64,000 bases of DNA, taken from a bacterium. GTDB taxonomy: Bacteria; Armatimonadota; Abditibacteriia; Abditibacteriales; Abditibacteriaceae. A program made the translations under genes and the position numbers. Within the stretch, counting starts at the first letter, position 1. Each line of letters opens with the position of its first letter. Below are positions 62,047 through 64,000 of this stretch, piece by piece. The notes beneath the pieces are model-generated. The model did not search any database and was not told the DNA's origin. It saw only the letters and a list, made by a program, of their open reading frames with translations. The stretch covers positions 124,001 through 188,000 of the forward strand of contig SDZD01000002.1 in NCBI GenBank assembly GCA_004172935.1. The letters run 5' to 3'.

Positions 62047-62655
62047 TTGAAACCCCTACCACTCTGTAAGTTGATCCGCACAGTTGCTTGGGCATGTCCT
62101 CGGACTTTTACGTCCCCTTTACACCCCAAATTTGCACCTGCACATAAATCTACCTATCAGGTGGGATTTGAAACACGATTACTAATGTAGAGGAAATCGA
62201 GCATCTCGTCAAGAGGTGAGGGTTGAGAAGGCGGCGTGTTATAAGCCAGAAAAGTGAGTTTTTCTTGACAATTGATAAGTTTGGGTAATTTGTGAGATGA
62301 AACAAGTGGGTTATTCAATCGAAATAAATTTGATTTAGTGCCTTGACGAACGCTCAATAATCCTCCAATCTTAAATCGTCCTTTAAAGTCCATGATTGAT
62401 GTAGGAGTTTGGCGCACTGCCAATTACGCTCTTTCTTCCGAAATATATTCATCCGACTTTACATTCCTCATGTTAGCTTCTCGCAGACAATTTGTTGCCC
62501 AAATGTGTCCTCTGTGTTTCTGTTGGTGTTAAGGCTTTCATTGCCTTTCATTATTTGCCAACTTTGCTAACTGATGTCAGCTTTAGACCGTACAATCACG
62601 GCTCTTCTTGCTAAATTTTCATCTGGTATTGAACAATAGGGTTTCGCTAAAAATT
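62047..62655. other. AT-rich 609-nt gap without a recognised gene
   Basis: Markedly lower in GC than its surroundings. A short minus-strand frame (62157-62423) has no coding features. A TTGACA at 62266-62271 with a TAATTT box 15 nt further is a weak promoter candidate. The gap probably carries the divergent promoters of sufE and the caspase-like gene. Confidence 0.4.
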
Positions 62656-64000
62656 ATGGTTATCCATTACGATACAACCGTGTCCAAAAGACGGGCCATT
62701 TCCTCGCGACTTGGCAAATTCCAGATGATATTTGGAGTTTCTACTCTGCTGGTATCGCAGCAACTTGTGAGAGCTGCGGATAATCCACTACAGGTAATGA
62801 TTGTCGGCGGTGGCCCATCCCCGGCATCGAATCAAGCTGCTATCGAAAGCAACGTCCGCTACGTGACCAAATTACTCCCCGAAAAACGAGATGCCACTAT
62901 CTTGTTCGCTGATGGAGACAAAACACATGCGACAGTCCTTTTCAACCCGGAAGCCAGCCCAAAAAGCCCGGCAGAGGAAATTCTCGATAGTTTCTTGCGG
63001 CCCACTGGCCGCCGTCGTGGTCCCGGCGGCGGAGGCCCACCAGCGGCTCCGGCTCCGGCCCCTGCACCCGCTACTGCTCAACTAACACAGGCGCAGCAAA
63101 ATGGTGCTACTGCCCAGGTTCCGAGGTCACAGGGCAATTTCAAGGTGCCCGACCTACAACAGTTGGATGGCCCTGCGCAAAAAACTAATGTTGCTACCGC
63201 TTTCGGGCATTTGGTCGAAGCCAAGCCCTCGAAACAGCCTGTGTTCCTCTACTTCACCGGACACGGCAGCAAAACCAAGGATGATTTAGAAAACAATTAC
63301 TACAACCTGTGGGCCGGAGAAAAACTGACCGTTCAAGACCTCTCCCAACAGGTGGCTCGACTGCCAGAGAAAGAGCCAGTGGTACTCGTTATGGTGCAAT
63401 GTTTCTCAGGCTCGTTCGGCAACATTCTTTTTGAAGGAGGTTTGCCCAACGCACCGCTCATTGACCGTGATATTGTTGGCTTCTATGCATCGACCAAAGA
63501 CCGTGTTGCGGCGGGCTGCACCCCGGCTGTGAACGAAGAATATTACTACGACTTCACCTCGTATTTCTTCTCTGCTCTCACTGGCCGTGACCGTCTCGAC
63601 CGTAAGGCCGCTCCCGATGCCGATTTCAACCACGACGGCAAAGTTGGCCTTGATGAAGCCTTCTATTGGTCGATTATCAACGACAATAGCATCGACGTTC
63701 CGGTTTCGACCAGCGATGTCTTTCTAGAGCGCTTCTCGCCTCTGGTCGGCGATACATGGGAAAGCACTCCTTACAAGTCGCTTCTCGAATGGGCTTCAAC
63801 CGCGCAAAAAGCCTCGCTCAATGGCCTTTCTGCTGCTCTGGAAGTCACTGGCGAAGATCGAATCGCGCAAGTGAAGAACATCGACTTTAATGCCCGAACT
63901 GCGGCCATTAACACCCAGATTCAAGATGTCAATCAGCGCTTTACGGCGCTGCGTGACCAAAGCCGTACTACCTACTTGGCCGCGTTCCCGAAGCTAACTT
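62656..64000 (+). CDS. secreted caspase-like (clan CD) cysteine peptidase with EF-hand, 3' end cut by window
   Basis: At least 448 residues, running off the window. From ATG 62656 a signal peptide or membrane anchor follows (FQMIFGVSTLLVSQQLVRA, about 23-40). Residues about 45-110 begin a Rossmann-like peptidase fold (PLQVMIVGGGPSP, ATILFADGDKTHA). A Gly/Pro/Ala-rich insertion at about 118-145 interrupts it. The catalytic dyad is readable as H203 in YFTGHGSK and C249 in VMVQCFSGSF, the HG and xCxSG patterns of caspase/legumain-like peptidases. A perfect EF-hand loop lies at 323-334 (DFNHDGKVGLDE), hinting at calcium control. The exact family (C13 or C14) is uncertain. No neighbour points to a target. 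Confidence 0.78.
   Translation, partial: MVIHYDTTVSKRRAISSRLGKFQMIFGVSTLLVSQQLVRAADNPLQVMIVGGGPSPASNQAAIESNVRYVTKLLPEKRDATILFADGDKTHATVLFNPEASPKSPAEEILDSFLRPTGRRRGPGGGGPPAAPAPAPAPATAQLTQAQQNGATAQVPRSQGNFKVPDLQQLDGPAQKTNVATAFGHLVEAKPSKQPVFLYFTGHGSKTKDDLENNYYNLWAGEKLTVQDLSQQVARLPEKEPVVLVMVQCFSGSFGNILFEGGLPNAPLIDRDIVGFYASTKDRVAAGCTPAVNEEYYYDFTSYFFSALTGRDRLDRKAAPDADFNHDGKVGLDEAFYWSIINDNSIDVPVSTSDVFLERFSPLVGDTWESTPYKSLLEWASTAQKASLNGLSAALEVTGEDRIAQVKNIDFNARTAAINTQIQDVNQRFTALRDQSRTTYLAAFPKLT

Noticed and set aside
62157..62423. 88-residue minus-strand frame in the AT-rich gap
   Set aside because: No domain, no signal, no ribosome-binding site; composition does not look coding.

Overview
The window looks like a chromosomal segment of a free-living, polysaccharide-degrading bacterium, most likely from Armatimonadota or the sister lineage Abditibacteriota. 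The strongest hint is the pseudopilin at 27438-28256: a GFTLIELL-type leader, an [10 protein letters not shown] motif, a CxSNLKQLG motif and a C-terminal H-X9-DG motif, a combination common in that group. The number of secreted sulfatases and glycoside hydrolases and the scarcity of strong Shine-Dalgarno sites fit too. This assignment is inference; no rRNA or tRNA gene is visible.

Layout. 1-3.1 kb: cell-wall amidase (cut by the window edge), aldo/keto reductase, secreted tandem BsuPI-domain protein. 3.1-7.7 kb: a decayed transposase fragment, then a secreted GH127 enzyme and a secreted beta-propeller protein. 7.7-10.2 kb: a hairpin-rich gap, a MASE1 histidine kinase and a small membrane protein. 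10.2-23.1 kb: the main sulfatase locus. A XylR-like regulator, two sulfatases and a GH43 enzyme run leftward; sulfatase, GH2 and sulfatase run rightward from the same divergent region. 23.1-26.1 kb: housekeeping genes dinB and prfC. 26.3-32.4 kb: an AraR-like regulator, a pseudopilin and a GH50-like enzyme in one operon, then a second GH127. 32.5-37.1 kb: cold shock protein, NfeD-like/flotillin pair, acetyltransferase and two overlapping unknown genes. 37.2-45.2 kb: GH78 rhamnosidase, DUF2239 protein, APH-like kinase, GtaA-like protein. 45.2-52.4 kb: CRTAC1-like protein, gamma-glutamyltransferase and a four-gene operon of an amino-acid ABC transporter, a DUF167 protein and an enolase-superfamily enzyme. 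52.5-62 kb: a second histidine kinase, GH36 alpha-galactosidase, a frameshifted unknown gene, an S9 peptidase and sufS/sufE. The last 1.3 kb is the start of a secreted caspase-like peptidase with an EF-hand.

How it works together. The four sulfatases would desulfate a glycan that GH2, GH43, GH50-like, GH78, two GH127 and GH36 enzymes could then take apart. This suggests a sulfated heteropolysaccharide containing arabinose, galactose and rhamnose. The enzymes carry export signals and are spread over several small units, each with its own regulator or terminator. No SusC/SusD pair, TonB receptor, sugar transporter, polysaccharide lyase or formylglycine-generating enzyme is present, so uptake and sulfatase maturation must be encoded elsewhere. 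Two C-terminal modules recur: one on three sulfatases, another on the GH2 and GtaA-like proteins.
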